The notes under the pieces were generated by a model that searched no databases, was not told where the DNA came from, and worked only from the letters and a program-made list of their open reading frames with translations. The position numbers and the translations under genes are program-made. A stretch of 64,000 nucleotides of DNA from Ignelater luminosus (taxonomy: Eukaryota > Arthropoda > Insecta > Coleoptera > Elateridae): NCBI GenBank assembly GCA_011009095.1, contig VTPC01091044.1, forward strand, positions 20,979-84,978, read 5' to 3'. Positions 1-11,855 of this stretch are shown in pieces (within the stretch, counting starts at the first letter, position 1; each line of letters starts with the position of its first letter).

Positions 1-353
1 CATAAAACGCATGTTACCGACTGCTAATAGCTAATCGCGATTATTTAAGATTGATAGCAACGCATCAAGTTCATCCTTCTCATTAGACTTATTTGTAATG
101 TTATTCGTAATTTTTATTTTGATATTATTCTTCGTTATTTTAATTTTGTGTTTGTAATACGAATGCAACTACGATTGATTTTGATAAATAATTTTATAAT
201 TTCAAGCTCCAAGATGGCTTACTTACAACATTCTTCTTTACTATATCAGTTATTATTAAGTATGTTCTGTAAACAAGGGTAAATTTTAGACTTTTTTTGC
301 TTCTATTTTCACTATTTTTTTCAATTTAAAGTTCAAAAAAAACTTTTCCCGTC

Positions 354-470
354 ACTCCTGTGACGTCACAAGACTTTGACGATATGACAACGCTGAAAAC
401 GGGAGCGCTTGCGTGCGGAGCGCCGGAAGTTTGAATTTTTGAATTGTTGAGGTTATGCGGTATTATGTTG
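354..470. promoter_or_regulatory. CpG-rich patch, possible promoter
   Basis: This roughly 115-base stretch is clearly richer in G, C and CpG than its surroundings, with GCGC and GCCGG runs around 403-430. A perfect cAMP-response-element palindrome lies at its left edge. It could be the start region of a gene whose exons I cannot see, or a fragment of a transposon end. No TATA box, start codon context or exon is evident to decide. Confidence 0.2.
361..368. promoter_or_regulatory. CRE-like palindrome TGACGTCA
   Basis: A perfect 8-base CREB/ATF consensus site at the edge of the CpG-rich patch. Binding is not shown by sequence alone. Confidence 0.3.
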
Positions 471-698
471 TTATATATTTTATACATTACATTTACAAAG
501 TTTTATAAAAATAAGCTAACCACTAAACCACAAAGCAATAGTCAATAACAGACGTAAAAATACAGATACTTATAATACTGTAGCTGAAATCGACAAAGCG
601 GAGAAACCCGACAACTAACGAATGACTGCAAAGACACAACAACGTGATTGCGACGTTGTCAGCTCTACTATTTGTACAGACCTTTTAGCGACGAACTG

Positions 699-706
699 TG
701 ACGTCA
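699..706. promoter_or_regulatory. CRE-like palindrome TGACGTCA
   Basis: The second perfect copy of the 8-base CRE palindrome, about 340 bases from the first. Confidence 0.25.
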
Positions 707-1721
707 CTAGCAAACAAGAAGTTATTTTATTTCCTTATAACTCTTTAGTTATCATATTACGGAAAAAACTGTTAATGGATATTAACTATATATCCTGTTT
801 AAAATGATAATATGTGTTTAAATATCAATAAATTCATTTTAGGAAACGACTCCATTCGGGTAATAAGTTTGTAACTGTTTTAATTCGGTTGGTGGCAAAA
901 TGTAGAAAATTAGATAAGAAAGAATTTTGTAAAGTTACCATGCGCCCGTATTTCAGTAAAAGGTGCTGAATGACACTAAGATTTTTTAAAATACTTACTA
1001 ATTTCAACTCGCGACTTGGCCGTCTGGAAATTAAAGTAAGAGATGAAATCTTGGTAATGGGAGTTCTGGTCTTTATGTCGACATTAGTGTAAATGTTTTG
1101 AAGTAAAAGTTGGACAGATTGCCCTGTTACAAGAATGGGGGATCTTTCTAAGATACCGACAATATGCAATAAATATGAGAATACAGACGAACTATACAAC
1201 GGAGATATAACTTTCGGCAAATTGTAATAAACTGACTACCTGACAACACAATAGAGACTTTAGTTGAAAGTGAAAAGTAAAATGAACTGGGCAGTAGAAA
1301 TTTTGCTTATTCGGGCTTTTCTAAATATATGGCTATTTTTATTTTATATCTGTAAACGACTGTCGGGCCCCCAATTCTGTTATTTGTTATTTTCTGCTAC
1401 CGGCTTCACGTGTTTATGTTTGTTCTCTGTTTGTTGTTCACATTAACGGAATTTCGTTCAGTTGTTCTGATATTTGAAATAATTAAAATATGCCAGAGTC
1501 AGAGTCTATGTCGACGTCTTTAGACGCCGAATTACCACTGATTGAAATTAAATAAATTTTATGTTGGGATTTGTAAATAATTTTTTTCTCTTATGGATTA
1601 TAATATTAACAACGCAATAAAATAATGTATCTTAATGGGTAACTAGATTAATTTTTTCGGTAACTGTATCTGTATCTAGATATTGAAAAAATGTATCTGT
1701 TACAACACGGAATACAAATTA

Positions 1722-1729
1722 TGACGTCA
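1722..1729. promoter_or_regulatory. CRE-like palindrome TGACGTCA
   Basis: The third perfect copy in the first 1.8 kb. A fourth copy lies far away at 59056-59063. Confidence 0.25.
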
Positions 1730-3857
1730 AATCATGCTAGCTTACATAAATAGGACCATTCAGTACATTGTACAACGGTACCTATGGCCAAAATTCCACA
1801 ACCAACTCAGTTTCCAAAAGGTTAAACAAAATTTTAAAAAATGGTTCTTTCGAAATATGGATACATGTAGAAAACTTGTGCAGACTCTATTTATGTAATC
1901 TAGTACAATTGCAGTTGGTAATTGATATTCGACGAGTAGCTATAAATGTACACAAAAAGTACATAGAAAAGACGGTGATGTCGACATGTGAAAGACCACG
2001 ACTTTTAGTAAGTCATTCGGCATAATAAATAACTACTCGTGACTAAATTTCCAGCTTCATTTACTTTTTTTGAAGGCTGAAACCTAAAATTATTGGGCTA
2101 TCTTATGTTAGTCATATGATAATTGTTGTAGCATAATCCGATTGTTTCTGACTTACTATATGGTGTTACATGGACGTCCTAGGACATGTCTCAGCTTGTT
2201 TTTTTTGAATTTTTGGGTTTAACTCATTTTTGGGCTAGATGCACTGTACTACTAGTGCAGTAAAATAAATAATAAAAATTGCAAATAAGAAAGTTTTTGA
2301 ATGCCAAATAAATGTTAGGTATCTTTCTTCTCTATGTGAGGCTAATTAACCTCTGCTTTAATGAGTTTAAAAGTTCTTGTAGTTAATACAATCGGCCGTT
2401 CCAATATATTTAGGAAAATGCAAGAAAGAATATTTTTTAGAATATTTTGAACCAAACCGTTGAAATGAAATTCTCTTCTTGAATAATTCATTAAGTTGCA
2501 AACTTTTTGTCAAATTAGGAAGAAATTTAGCATTTTAGTTGGCATGATGAAACATTCTACCTGAGTAACATTCTCTAGTTGTTTTGCATTAACACTTACT
2601 CGAATTTTGTTTTTATCTTTGTGCAATCCATTTGCAATTATTCTTTTCATTTCAAATGTAACCTCTTTACCCTGAAAAACTGGAAAAAATTAAAAAATTT
2701 TAAAGAAAAAAGAAAATCAAAGCGAAATAACTTTTATGTCATCAAAGGAATTAGTGACGGCCTGTCTGTAGTGGTTGGAGAACTGCAAGCTTTTCAAATA
2801 CTTTTAAAGAAAAAAATGTTATTCAATTTAGTGAGACACTAAAACAATTCTTTCAAAAAGTCTGACATGATAAGGCTGCAACGCTGCAGTACTTAAATTA
2901 TAGATCCAGTCTATAAAGACTCTAGGGCTACAGGTATGGTAAATATGGTATCCATGGACTTTTGTTATAATGCTGAAGTATTTTAAATTTCATATGGTAA
3001 ATTTCTAATAGCTAGAAAGGTGGTAGTGAAACTGAGTTGGTTATTCCTTGCACACGTTAGAAGTTCCTTGCAAACTTTATGCAACGCCGTCGAGTCGTAG
3101 TTCAATCCTTACAAGTCTTAAGACGTTTCATGTGTCTTACCTTGAAACACAAAAGTGAACTGCTTTAAGGTAAGACAAGCATATATACGATTCTGGTGCT
3201 CCAATATGACGCTCGACTATCCGATTGGAACATCACATACACTTAAGTCGTTTAAGGGCGAGTTCATATATTGAAAACTGCCTTACCATTATCCTTATTC
3301 AATTACTAGAAGTTAATCAAAATGCCAGTTGTGTTTTATTTGTGGAATTTATTATTCTCACGTCATCGATTAATGCAGTGTTTTACGTAACTTGGATTTT
3401 CCTTCAACATCCCTCATAAATTTATTTATTACATGGCAATTCCTTATTCTAATCTTGTGGCAAAAGGGTTGTTTGTTTTGTTTGAATGCATTGATTTACG
3501 TTTGGATGTTTCCAACCACTACTGTATTCCACAGTGGCAAGTAGCTAACCACCTTAATTGGCATTCTTCATAGGAAGTTTCCCTAATACTTCATAGGTCT
3601 GAAATATATTATGGTTAACCTATCATAGAAATGAAATTTACTTAAGAACAACAACAAATTGTTTGGATTTATCACAGCCTTGGTTGAATTGAATGATTCA
3701 ACTTTAACATTCTCTTAGAGTTTTTTTAAATGTGTTGATTTGTATGAATTAATTGTCAAACCAATAGCATTAATACTTGTTTGGTTTCTTCTTGACCTTC
3801 TTGACTATATTTTTTTGGTTTATTTTTAGCTTTGTAGGTTATTAAATAAAATTTGTC

Positions 3858-4121
3858 AAATTATTAAAAACATTTATTTATGGACGTTTCGATAAATATA
3901 TTTATCATTATCAACATACTGGTTAGATTTTTCTTGGTTTTACAGTCTGTAATATAAATTAATTGTTATGTTTTTTTATTATTGTAATTGTATGTTATTT
4001 TACTTACGTCCTTAATATTAATTGTACTTTTACATTTTACACCAAGAAAAATCTAACCAATATGTTGATAATGATAAATATATTTATCGAAACGTCCATA
4101 AATAAATGTTTTTAATAATTT
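3858..4121. repeat. Palindromic MITE with ~85-bp inverted repeats
   Basis: Bases 3858-3944 and 4036-4121 are near-perfect reverse complements. Both arms begin AAATTATTAAAAAC and contain GGACGTTTCGATAAATA. The ~90-base centre is AT-rich and non-coding. Only single mismatches separate the arms, so the insertion is fairly young or kept by conversion. It interrupts the second copy of a direct repeat: the intact copy is at 3753-3776, while the second copy is split into TTGTCAAA at 3853-3860 and CCAATAGCATTAATA at 4123-4137. I could not define a clean target duplication, so the superfamily is open. Confidence 0.75.
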
Positions 4122-4173
4122 ACCAATAGCATTAATATGAGCAAAATCTAACTTCATCGTTATTGATGCTATA

Positions 4174-5465
4174 CGAGGGTGGTCTGAAAAGTTTCCAACC
4201 TCAACGTGAAGATGGCAGCACTCGTAAATAAAAGCTACTGAATTTCGTTGTTCATCTGTTGACAGTTACTCACCAAAGTTTCAGCCATTTTGGACGCGCA
4301 GTTTTTATGTAACAGTCGTTTGAGTGAGTTGATGTGAGTTTTTTTGTGAAAATGGACAGAATCGAGTATCGAGCTGTCATTAAATATTTGTTTTTGAAAG
4401 GCAATACGCCTTTGCAAATAAAAGATGAGTTGGATTCTGTGTATGGGAACTCTGCACCATCATTTACCACAGTGAAATTTCGGGCTGCTGAATTTAAACG
4501 TGGCCGTAAGAGCTTGGGAGACGATGAACGTTCGGGACGTCCAAAAACTGCAACTACCGACGAAAACATCGCCAAAGTTCACCAAATGGTGCTAGACGAC
4601 CGCCGAATTAAAGTGAGAGAGATAGCAGAGGTTATGAACATGTCAAAAGAACGTGTTTGTCACATATTAAATCAACATTTAGGCATGAGAAAGCTGTCCG
4701 CGCGTTGGGTGCCGCGTTTGCTCACGTTAGACCAAAAACGTGTTCGAATGAATATTTCCAACGCTTTTTTGGCGCAGTTTAGGCGAAATAAATCCGAGTT
4801 TTGGAGCCGATTAATTACTGTAGATGAAACTTGGATACACCATTATACGCCCGAAACAAAAATACAGTCCAAACAGTGGACTGCAAAGGAGGAACCGGCT
4901 CCAAAAAAAGCAAAAACTGTTTTTTCGGCTGGGAAAGTAATGGCGATTGTGTTTTGGGATAGTCATGGAGTTATTTTAATCGATTATCTTCAAAAAGGAA
5001 AAACCATTACAGGAGCATACTATGCATCATTACTTGACAAGCTGAAGGCAGAACTTGCGAAAAAACGGCCACATTTGCAGAAAAAGAAAATCCTGTTTTA
5101 CCAAGACAAAGCACCATCTCACACCTCAGCGGTTGCCATGGCGAAAATCCACGAATTACGGTTTGAACTGCTTGACCATCCGCCTTACTCACCAGATCTA
5201 GCCCCAAGCGACTTCTTTTTGTTCCCTCATCTAAAAATTGCGCTCGGAGGACAAAGATTTTCGTCAAATGAAGAGGGAATCACCTTCGTGAACAATTATT
5301 TTGCAGAGAAAAATGCCGAGTACTATTTGGACGGGTTACAGAGATGGGAGCATCGCTGGGAGAAGTGTGTAGAGTTACAAGGAGACTATGTTGAAAAATA
5401 AAAAAAAATTTTTAGAAAAATGTCTTGTATCTTTGTTAGGTCGGAAACTTTTCAGACCACCCTCG
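4174..5465 (+). mobile_element. Full-length mariner transposon (copy 1)
   Basis: A 1292-base element bounded by near-perfect inverted repeats of about 28 bases. The left end begins CGAGGGTGGTCTGAAAAG and the right end is its complement. It is flanked on both sides by TA (4172-4173 and 5466-5467), the standard mariner target duplication. Length, ends and the single uninterrupted transposase frame are those of a complete copy. Its termini differ from those of the other two mariners in the window, so it belongs to a separate family. Confidence 0.95.
4352..5401 (+). CDS. Mariner transposase, uninterrupted
   Basis: Transposase of the DD34D mariner family, which cuts and pastes the element at TA sites. 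I start at the ATG at 4352 (MDRIEYRAVI); an in-frame extension upstream has no ATG and is not needed. The protein has 349 residues, the usual mariner length. The N-terminal part holds paired helix-turn-helix DNA-binding regions with the conserved FKRGR and ERSGRP motifs. The catalytic part shows the first aspartate in VDETWIHH, the second in YQDKAPSH and the third in YSPDLAPSD, with 34 residues between the last two. The second motif normally reads QDNAP and here has Lys in place of Asn, next to a catalytic aspartate, so activity is uncertain even though the frame is intact. Confidence 0.95.
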   Translation: MDRIEYRAVIKYLFLKGNTPLQIKDELDSVYGNSAPSFTTVKFRAAEFKRGRKSLGDDERSGRPKTATTDENIAKVHQMVLDDRRIKVREIAEVMNMSKERVCHILNQHLGMRKLSARWVPRLLTLDQKRVRMNISNAFLAQFRRNKSEFWSRLITVDETWIHHYTPETKIQSKQWTAKEEPAPKKAKTVFSAGKVMAIVFWDSHGVILIDYLQKGKTITGAYYASLLDKLKAELAKKRPHLQKKKILFYQDKAPSHTSAVAMAKIHELRFELLDHPPYSPDLAPSDFFLFPHLKIALGGQRFSSNEEGITFVNNYFAEKNAEYYLDGLQRWEHRWEKCVELQGDYVEK

Positions 5466-5467
5466 TA

Positions 5468-6284
5468 TACACAGGGTGTGCTTAGTAACAAAGGCATTTG
5501 AACATTGATTAGCTTGCGGGAAATTTTACTTTTGTGGTTCTCGTTATTTGATTAATTAATCGATTTTGATTATTTAGTGCATTGATTAAATTTCTAAAAG
5601 TTATTGGTTTTGGTCTATTATTTAATTTTGGCATATAATTTTGCCGAGAATAGATAAATGTTCAGGCCGAAATTATTTGAAAAATTTTTCAATTTAGTAC
5701 TCATTAGGCAATGAATATAATATTACAAAGAAAATTTTATTGTTTTATTATCTACCTATGTTGGATTATTAATTAATTAAAAATTCCGGGAATTTTCTTC
5801 TTTTATTTATTGATCAATACATTTCTTTTATTAATAAGAAAAGGGCGGCAACTTATATGAGACTTTTATCAAGTGTTTTCTGCCTGATTGACATCCTTGA
5901 ACTATTTCGTGTCAAAAATTAAAATACGACACGACACCGTCCACCATAAAGGCTTTTCTACCGACACCAGTGTGTTGATCAAGCATCTGGAGGTCCTAGA
6001 AACCATCTCCAGAGCTTCTAGTGTCACAAATCTGAATTTATTTTTGGTAAAATCTAATATCTTGAAAGCACTTGCTTGATCTCACCATTGTTGTAGCTAA
6101 AGCTTCTTCCTGTCTGTAGTGTGCAAGGGCATTTTAGGCAAGTTGTGCTATGGCTTTTGCATCTGCTTTCTTCCGACATCTTTTAAAAAAAATCGATGGG
6201 ATTATTTCGATAAACACGAACGCAATAGCAAGAAGAAGAATAAGAACAAGTCAAGTTCAAGCATTCGCTCATTAACGAGGAATA
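5468..6284. other. Non-coding region
   Basis: AT-rich sequence between the mariner and the next inverted-repeat element. It starts with CACAGGGTGTG at 5470, resembling the CAGGGTG terminus of elements seen elsewhere in the window, but no partner end was found. Nothing else is recognisable. Confidence 0.5.
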
Positions 6285-6757
6285 GGTCTCTATCTGTCCA
6301 ACCCAGAATTTAATGTTTTATATGCCATTTGTTGGTGGTGCTGGAGAGTAATTATTGCCCAAAACGTTTTAGGGTTCCAGCTTACGATGGCCGAGATACG
6401 CTAACCAAAGTTGTATTTTTGGGAAAAAGTTAGTAAAATTCAAAAATTCATATCTTAGGCTTCAGACATGTCTGCGAAAAGCAAGACATAAGTTAAAACC
6501 CCCCCATACCAGGAGATTACGATAAACTACACAAAACCATACGTAACCAAGCTGTTATTGTGTACTTAATTTTGGAAATTTTGGGGAGATAGGGTAAATG
6601 GAAATTCATAACTCGTGCAAGAATAGAAGAATCAGCTCGGAATAAATACCGGCCCCCATAAGCAGAAACCCTAAAACTGTTTAGGCAATAACTACTCTCC
6701 AGCAGCACTAACAAATGGCATATGAAATATTAAGTTCTGGGCGGGACAGATAGAGGC
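6285..6757. repeat. Inverted-repeat element with ~100-bp arms
   Basis: The left arm (about 6285-6390) and right arm (about 6665-6757) are diverged reverse complements. Shared blocks include CTCTATCTGTCC at the outer ends, TATGCCATTTGTT, and CTGGAGAGTA in the middle. The arms carry scattered mismatches and the ~270-base centre is non-coding. This looks like an old MITE or two opposed copies of one repeat. No target duplication was identified and the outer ends are approximate. Confidence 0.6.
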
Positions 6758-9700
6758 CACGTAAGTATGTTATTAATGTATGTTGGCGCTCTGATTCTGA
6801 GATGGAGATTTCTTCACAATAGTCTAACTAGCACGTCTTATAACAGAAAACTAGAGAAATATTATCAAGCCTTCTTCAGTTAACTAAATTTCCTTAGAAT
6901 TTTCTTATTTTAGTAGGCTGGGGCACTGATTTTTATAGCGCGTTGTAGCTATATTTGAGACTGACTTTTTACACACCATTGACCAATTTAAATTTTACAA
7001 CCTCAGGTAGTAACTAAACCTCGAACAAATTGCAAACGAACTGTAGATTATTCAAAGTAAGATTGGCATGTTTTCTAACCAAGCATCAAAGGTAAAATCT
7101 TATTCAGTAATTAACGTGTTAAAAATGAACAACTGGGTATTATTACAGTGATGTTATTTTTATTTCAAGGATTACTTGTTGGCTAATGATTCTCTAAGTT
7201 TGATCAGATTGAAACGAAAAGCTTATAAAACTAATCTACAATTCAAATTTGTTAAAGAAAACTTGATGTATTACCACCAAAATAGCTGTTGATTTTGTTA
7301 AATAATAATAAAAGACGGTAATCGTTCTTCTGATTTTCCAACATTTTTCGTATAATTTCAGGCAGACCTATATATTCTTTTAATTTTAGTTTTCCTGTAA
7401 ACAAGATATTGAGAATTGTGACGTAGTACCTTTTAGTAGGATTGGTGTTTGTATTCATATTTCAAGAGAAAACTGAATGCCTTTTTATTTTGAATTGTAC
7501 TTTTTTCCTTTTTTATTAGAAAATCAATGATTTCTCAGAGACTTGTTGAACGTAAACTTTACGTGTTTCCGTCTGCCTTTTTGAAACAGGAATAGAATTT
7601 TCTATTGTAAATCTACTGAACAATTTTTAAGTTGATGAAATATTTCCGCTTTATCTGGTGTCTATTCAATAATTCATAAAGGCGGTTGGGTATCTAGTTA
7701 ATGAATGAAACTTTTATTTCTTGATGAGAATAAGGAAGTCTGTTGAAACCTATAATTTATAACTTTTAGGTTCGATCTTCCCCACTTTAAGCGTTTGTTA
7801 TTCCTAATAATACCCTAACAACAAAACCTTTTAAAGCATGAAAGTAGGTAATAATAATTTTTACTGTAAAGTAGTGAGGACAATGATCTATTGATCGTTC
7901 GGTAGAACAAAAAATAGAAGCATTGAATAAGTACGCATTGAACGTATTCCCATCCCTAAATAATCTAGACAGATAGTATATTTATAAAATTATTTCTGTA
8001 AACATTTTAAACTGGCAAGTAAAAAATCTATTTGAGAATTCCTTCTATATTTCCTTTCGTGTATAAAATAGTGGGCGGACAAATGGGTTTCAGAAGAGGC
8101 GTTGAAATCAATTCTTGTTAATACTAATAGGTCATTTCAGAATATGTCCTTATTAATCTTTAAAGGACGTTACTAAATTACTAGAATTGCCTATCGTTAG
8201 CATTCTAGGAAAATTATACCATTAAAAAATCTAGTTAGTAGTCTATGTAGAAGTGAATCACTTTTACGTACAGACGTACTTAATCTAACTGTAATAAGGT
8301 AATATCTTTTTACTTCTTCAATGACATGCAAACTTTTCAAGTTTAGTTACAGTGACCTTTTAGGTTACAAAACACGATGCCTGCTTAAATAATCGCGTCA
8401 TTATAAATTTTTTCAAATCTATTTTTGTGTTCCCAGTAATTAATTATTATAATGAATATTGAAACCAGGGGTTGTTAATCAGCCGTAGTTAGAGGTCAGA
8501 CTACTTGTTTCAGGGTCAGTGTCAGTAATTGTTCATGACAGGATCCACAAACAGTCTTCAGACCTCCCACGCTGAAATGCGAAAGCTTCAAATCTTTCTT
8601 ATGGACAATCTCTTCTGCGTAATACCGTAGGAAGAATTCCAGTTTTGGTGGCTTTAGGAACGTCTATGTACTACATGTTCAGTTTTACCAGATTTTAATT
8701 TGTAAACAGCGAAGCTGCTGAAAATTTAAATGTTCAAAGTAAAAGGATGCATTAATTATGCATATAACTAAGTAAGAGTCTGTAATTACTCGGTTCAGAA
8801 TGCTTTTAGGACGTCATTTGTCAAATTCCAAGATCATACGCAGGATAGATTCTAAAACTGGAATTTTTCTTGAATTTTAATCGCTCCAAAATAAAAAACA
8901 AAGCTGAATTTCACTTCAGATTCCAAAACAATTTTTTGAAGTTAATGGTTTTTTAAAATGTGATGTTTTCACTCCTTTCTGTTACTTCTGAAGTAAAACA
9001 TCTTAAAATTAGAGCACTCGAGGAAAAAAACAAAAAATATAGTAGAGCTTGAAGTGTTTACCCATCTCTTAGGTCTTTTACCTTCCAACTTAGAAAGCGT
9101 TGATAGCTCTTTAGAAAGGCCAACTAGTCAGCCTTTAGAAAGTTGACACTTAATGACTAAGACTTATTTTCGCCAATTATCATAATAGACGGAATAGCTT
9201 TAATTCAAAGCTTCATGGTGAAAATTGAGCTTGAGTTTTTAGACAGGAACAGTTCTTTGAGAGCGTGAAACAATATTACATTTGGTCAAAAAACGTAAAT
9301 AAAACTTGCATACCTAAATAGGATGCGACACTGTTAGTTCTTTACCAAGTCAAGATAAGCTAAGAGCATTAAAAATCTTAAGAAAAAACGAAAAATTTAT
9401 CTCGACCTTTAGTTGATTTGGCACTAATTGGATCTTCTCAGAAAACGTTCTTATCAGCATCCTAAGATTCAATTGCCAACTTTATTCAAGCAATATTACA
9501 ACACAGGAAGAAAATATCTTTAGACTTCAACTATTCCGCAATAAACGAGGAGTTCTCAAATCAACTCTGTTACTACTTATTACCCAGTAAAGATTGCCTG
9601 TAGCAATACACACTTAGAGCAAATTATCAAGCAGCTTTGTGGTAGAGTAGTCTTGACAACTTCTCTGAAAGCATAAATGGACAAAACATAAAGGAAACGA

Positions 9701-10097
9701 ACTTGGAAGATTAAAGCCACAAAGGAATTTGAGAAAGAACCGTCATATGATACCCTTAGAGTTGGAAATCATACTTACTCACGGTTCTTAGTCTTGAAGG
9801 AAAACTAGTACCTTCATCTTTTACCGCTTTCTCGGCTGGACAGAAATCTATAAAACATGGCCTTAAAAGAGCTCTCATGACACTATATGATGTTCAAGTA
9901 GTACGACTATATGCAGGATGACAGTGTCGTATGATGCCCGGTCAAGACAAAACGGAAGGTAGCAGCTCCTTTTCAGTCAGGTTCCCGAGCCTAAGACACC
10001 CAGACTTGATTTATTTCACAGCTGCCCGAAATTCTCCTCTCGATCTAACAAAACACACCATCCATTTCACTATATTCCTGCAACAGCAAACAATATA
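6758..10097. other. Non-coding region
   Basis: About 3.3 kb without a supportable gene. The part from about 8.5 to 10.0 kb has a more even base composition than the flanks and may be a badly decayed retroelement, but stops occur in all frames and I recognise no motif. Confidence 0.5.
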
Positions 10098-10374
10098 CAG
10101 GGTGTAACTTAAGTTCGTGTCATAACTTCAGGTGGTGATACTCTGAGTAATTTGAACTCACAAAGTTTTAATAAATTGTTTGAATAGATAACTCAAAGAG
10201 TAGAGAAGATAAATTCATCAAATCTAGGCAACATGTTTATCTAATAGATTGTAATGACACTTCAAATTAGCTTAATTGAGTTATCTATTCTAACAATTCA
10301 TTAAGACTTTGTGAGTTCAAATTGCTCAGAGTATCACCTCCTGAAGTTATGACACGAACTTAAGTTACACCCGG
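10098..10374. repeat. CAGGGTGTAAC palindromic MITE
   Basis: A 277-base element whose arms (about 10098-10195 and 10266-10374) are reverse complements over roughly 100 bases. The left end reads CAGGGTGTAACTTAAGTTCG after a TA, and the right end is its complement apart from the last bases. The interior is short and non-coding. The right flank is TT rather than TA, so the target duplication, if it was TA, has mutated. It is probably a Tc1/mariner-type MITE, judged from the TA and from the similar 48463-48690 element. Confidence 0.75.
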
Positions 10375-11853
10375 TTTGTACTCTAATCTTTCCCACGTCC
10401 AGTGATTTTCATAAAATTAACTTCTCCACCGTTCCTCCTTAGTTCTATTTAATCTCTTCAAATTAATACCTAATGACTCAACCATGAACTTTGTCATTAA
10501 CAATTTTCAAGCACCTTCAGCACCATCAAACGACTACACCAATATTCTCCAGCGCCACCGAACCATCAACATTTCAACATTTAGTATCTAATAGCAACTA
10601 AATTTAGTCAACCAGTTGCCGCTGCTACTGCCACTTCAACACCTATATTATTTCCAACATCATTAACCAGCCAGCGCTGGCTCCTACGTATCCAACTTCA
10701 CGTTCTGATGCAACTGACTCCGCAAACATGTGTAATGAGACCATTAAAGTTTTGCCAGCTTTTGGATTTTTTTGCAATTAGTTAGCAGCAAAGATGGTCT
10801 TCTTCTGACTTTGAAGCAGAGACATGGGAAGTTCTCGTTTAGACTATTTTGGCGTCCTTAGGCTGCGCTTGAGAAGTCTAACGTCTTGAACCGGCTTCGT
10901 ACAAATATTGTCTAGACAGTGGATTATAAAAAAATGTTTTAGAAAGAAAAAGCTTCTTTTCAGGTTTGCTAGTTATAGATCTTAGATCTTGAAAACAAGA
11001 AGAGATAAAATTCTATTTACCTTTTGTTTAGTTTGTTGCAAAAATAGACTGACATTTTGACTATGCTATTGTTAAAACACGCTTGTAAACATAATTGTTT
11101 TTAGTCTGGAAAGAAAAAAAAGAAACTAAGGAAAGAAATTTGTTTACAATCTCCCATGCTAGTATGTTAGAAAATATTAGAACAGACAGTTAGGCTTTCA
11201 TGGATTAAATTCAAAGAACCTAAGCATAATATTAAAAAGGGAAAAATGAGAAAAAGTCTTGTTCTGATTAAAATCGAACTTAAATAAATTTAATTCAAAT
11301 CAACTCTAGGGCATTAATGGATGATGTCGCGTCACTGTATATTATTATATTATTACTTGTAAGGTACAAGGATTTTACAGACAGAACAACTCTATTTATT
11401 TCAAGTAACACAGGTAATAGGAAAATACTAAAATGAACTTGATTGATTCGCAAAGTTTATACGTATCATTTTATAGATAAATATTAATTTAATAAATAAA
11501 AAAGATAAGGTGTATCGTCTACCTTGCATTCAAGCAATCAGCTTTCTTCGGATTCCCTTGAAATTACTCTACCAGACCAGACTGCACATACACAGTTGTA
11601 GTTTTTTCGGAAATGAATTTTGCAGAATGTAGATGTTGGAATTGTCGTGGACTTGGGTGCTATTCTATCATCTTCGTGGTTAGTTTTTTCTTCATATTCT
11701 ACCTGACAGGATAATTTGTTCCTTGTATTTCTCCCTGTTGTTTTGAAAACATTATTTATTGTCAGAAAGACTTAATAGTCTAACAATATTGGAAATTGTA
11801 GCTCTGTGCTCACTTAAATAACACCAAATTCTTTTTTTCCAAAAACATTTATG
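10375..11853. other. Non-coding region
   Basis: No gene found. Bases 10380-10760 are unusually C-rich on the plus strand, with many CCA and CAA triplets. This could be the remains of a coding sequence or retroelement, but all frames are interrupted. Confidence 0.45.
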
Positions 11854-11855
11854 TA

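Larger units (their letters stand above)
1..3750. other. Non-coding AT-rich region
   Basis: No open frame here is longer than about 130 codons and none shows a recognisable domain or convincing splice-bounded coding sequence. The only compositional break is a short GC- and CpG-rich patch near 354-470. Three perfect TGACGTCA palindromes lie in the first 1.8 kb. I see nothing else that I can name. Confidence 0.6.

Noticed and set aside
834-1220. 128-codon minus-strand open frame
   Set aside because: The translation shows no domain, membrane or secretion pattern, and no regulatory context supports it.
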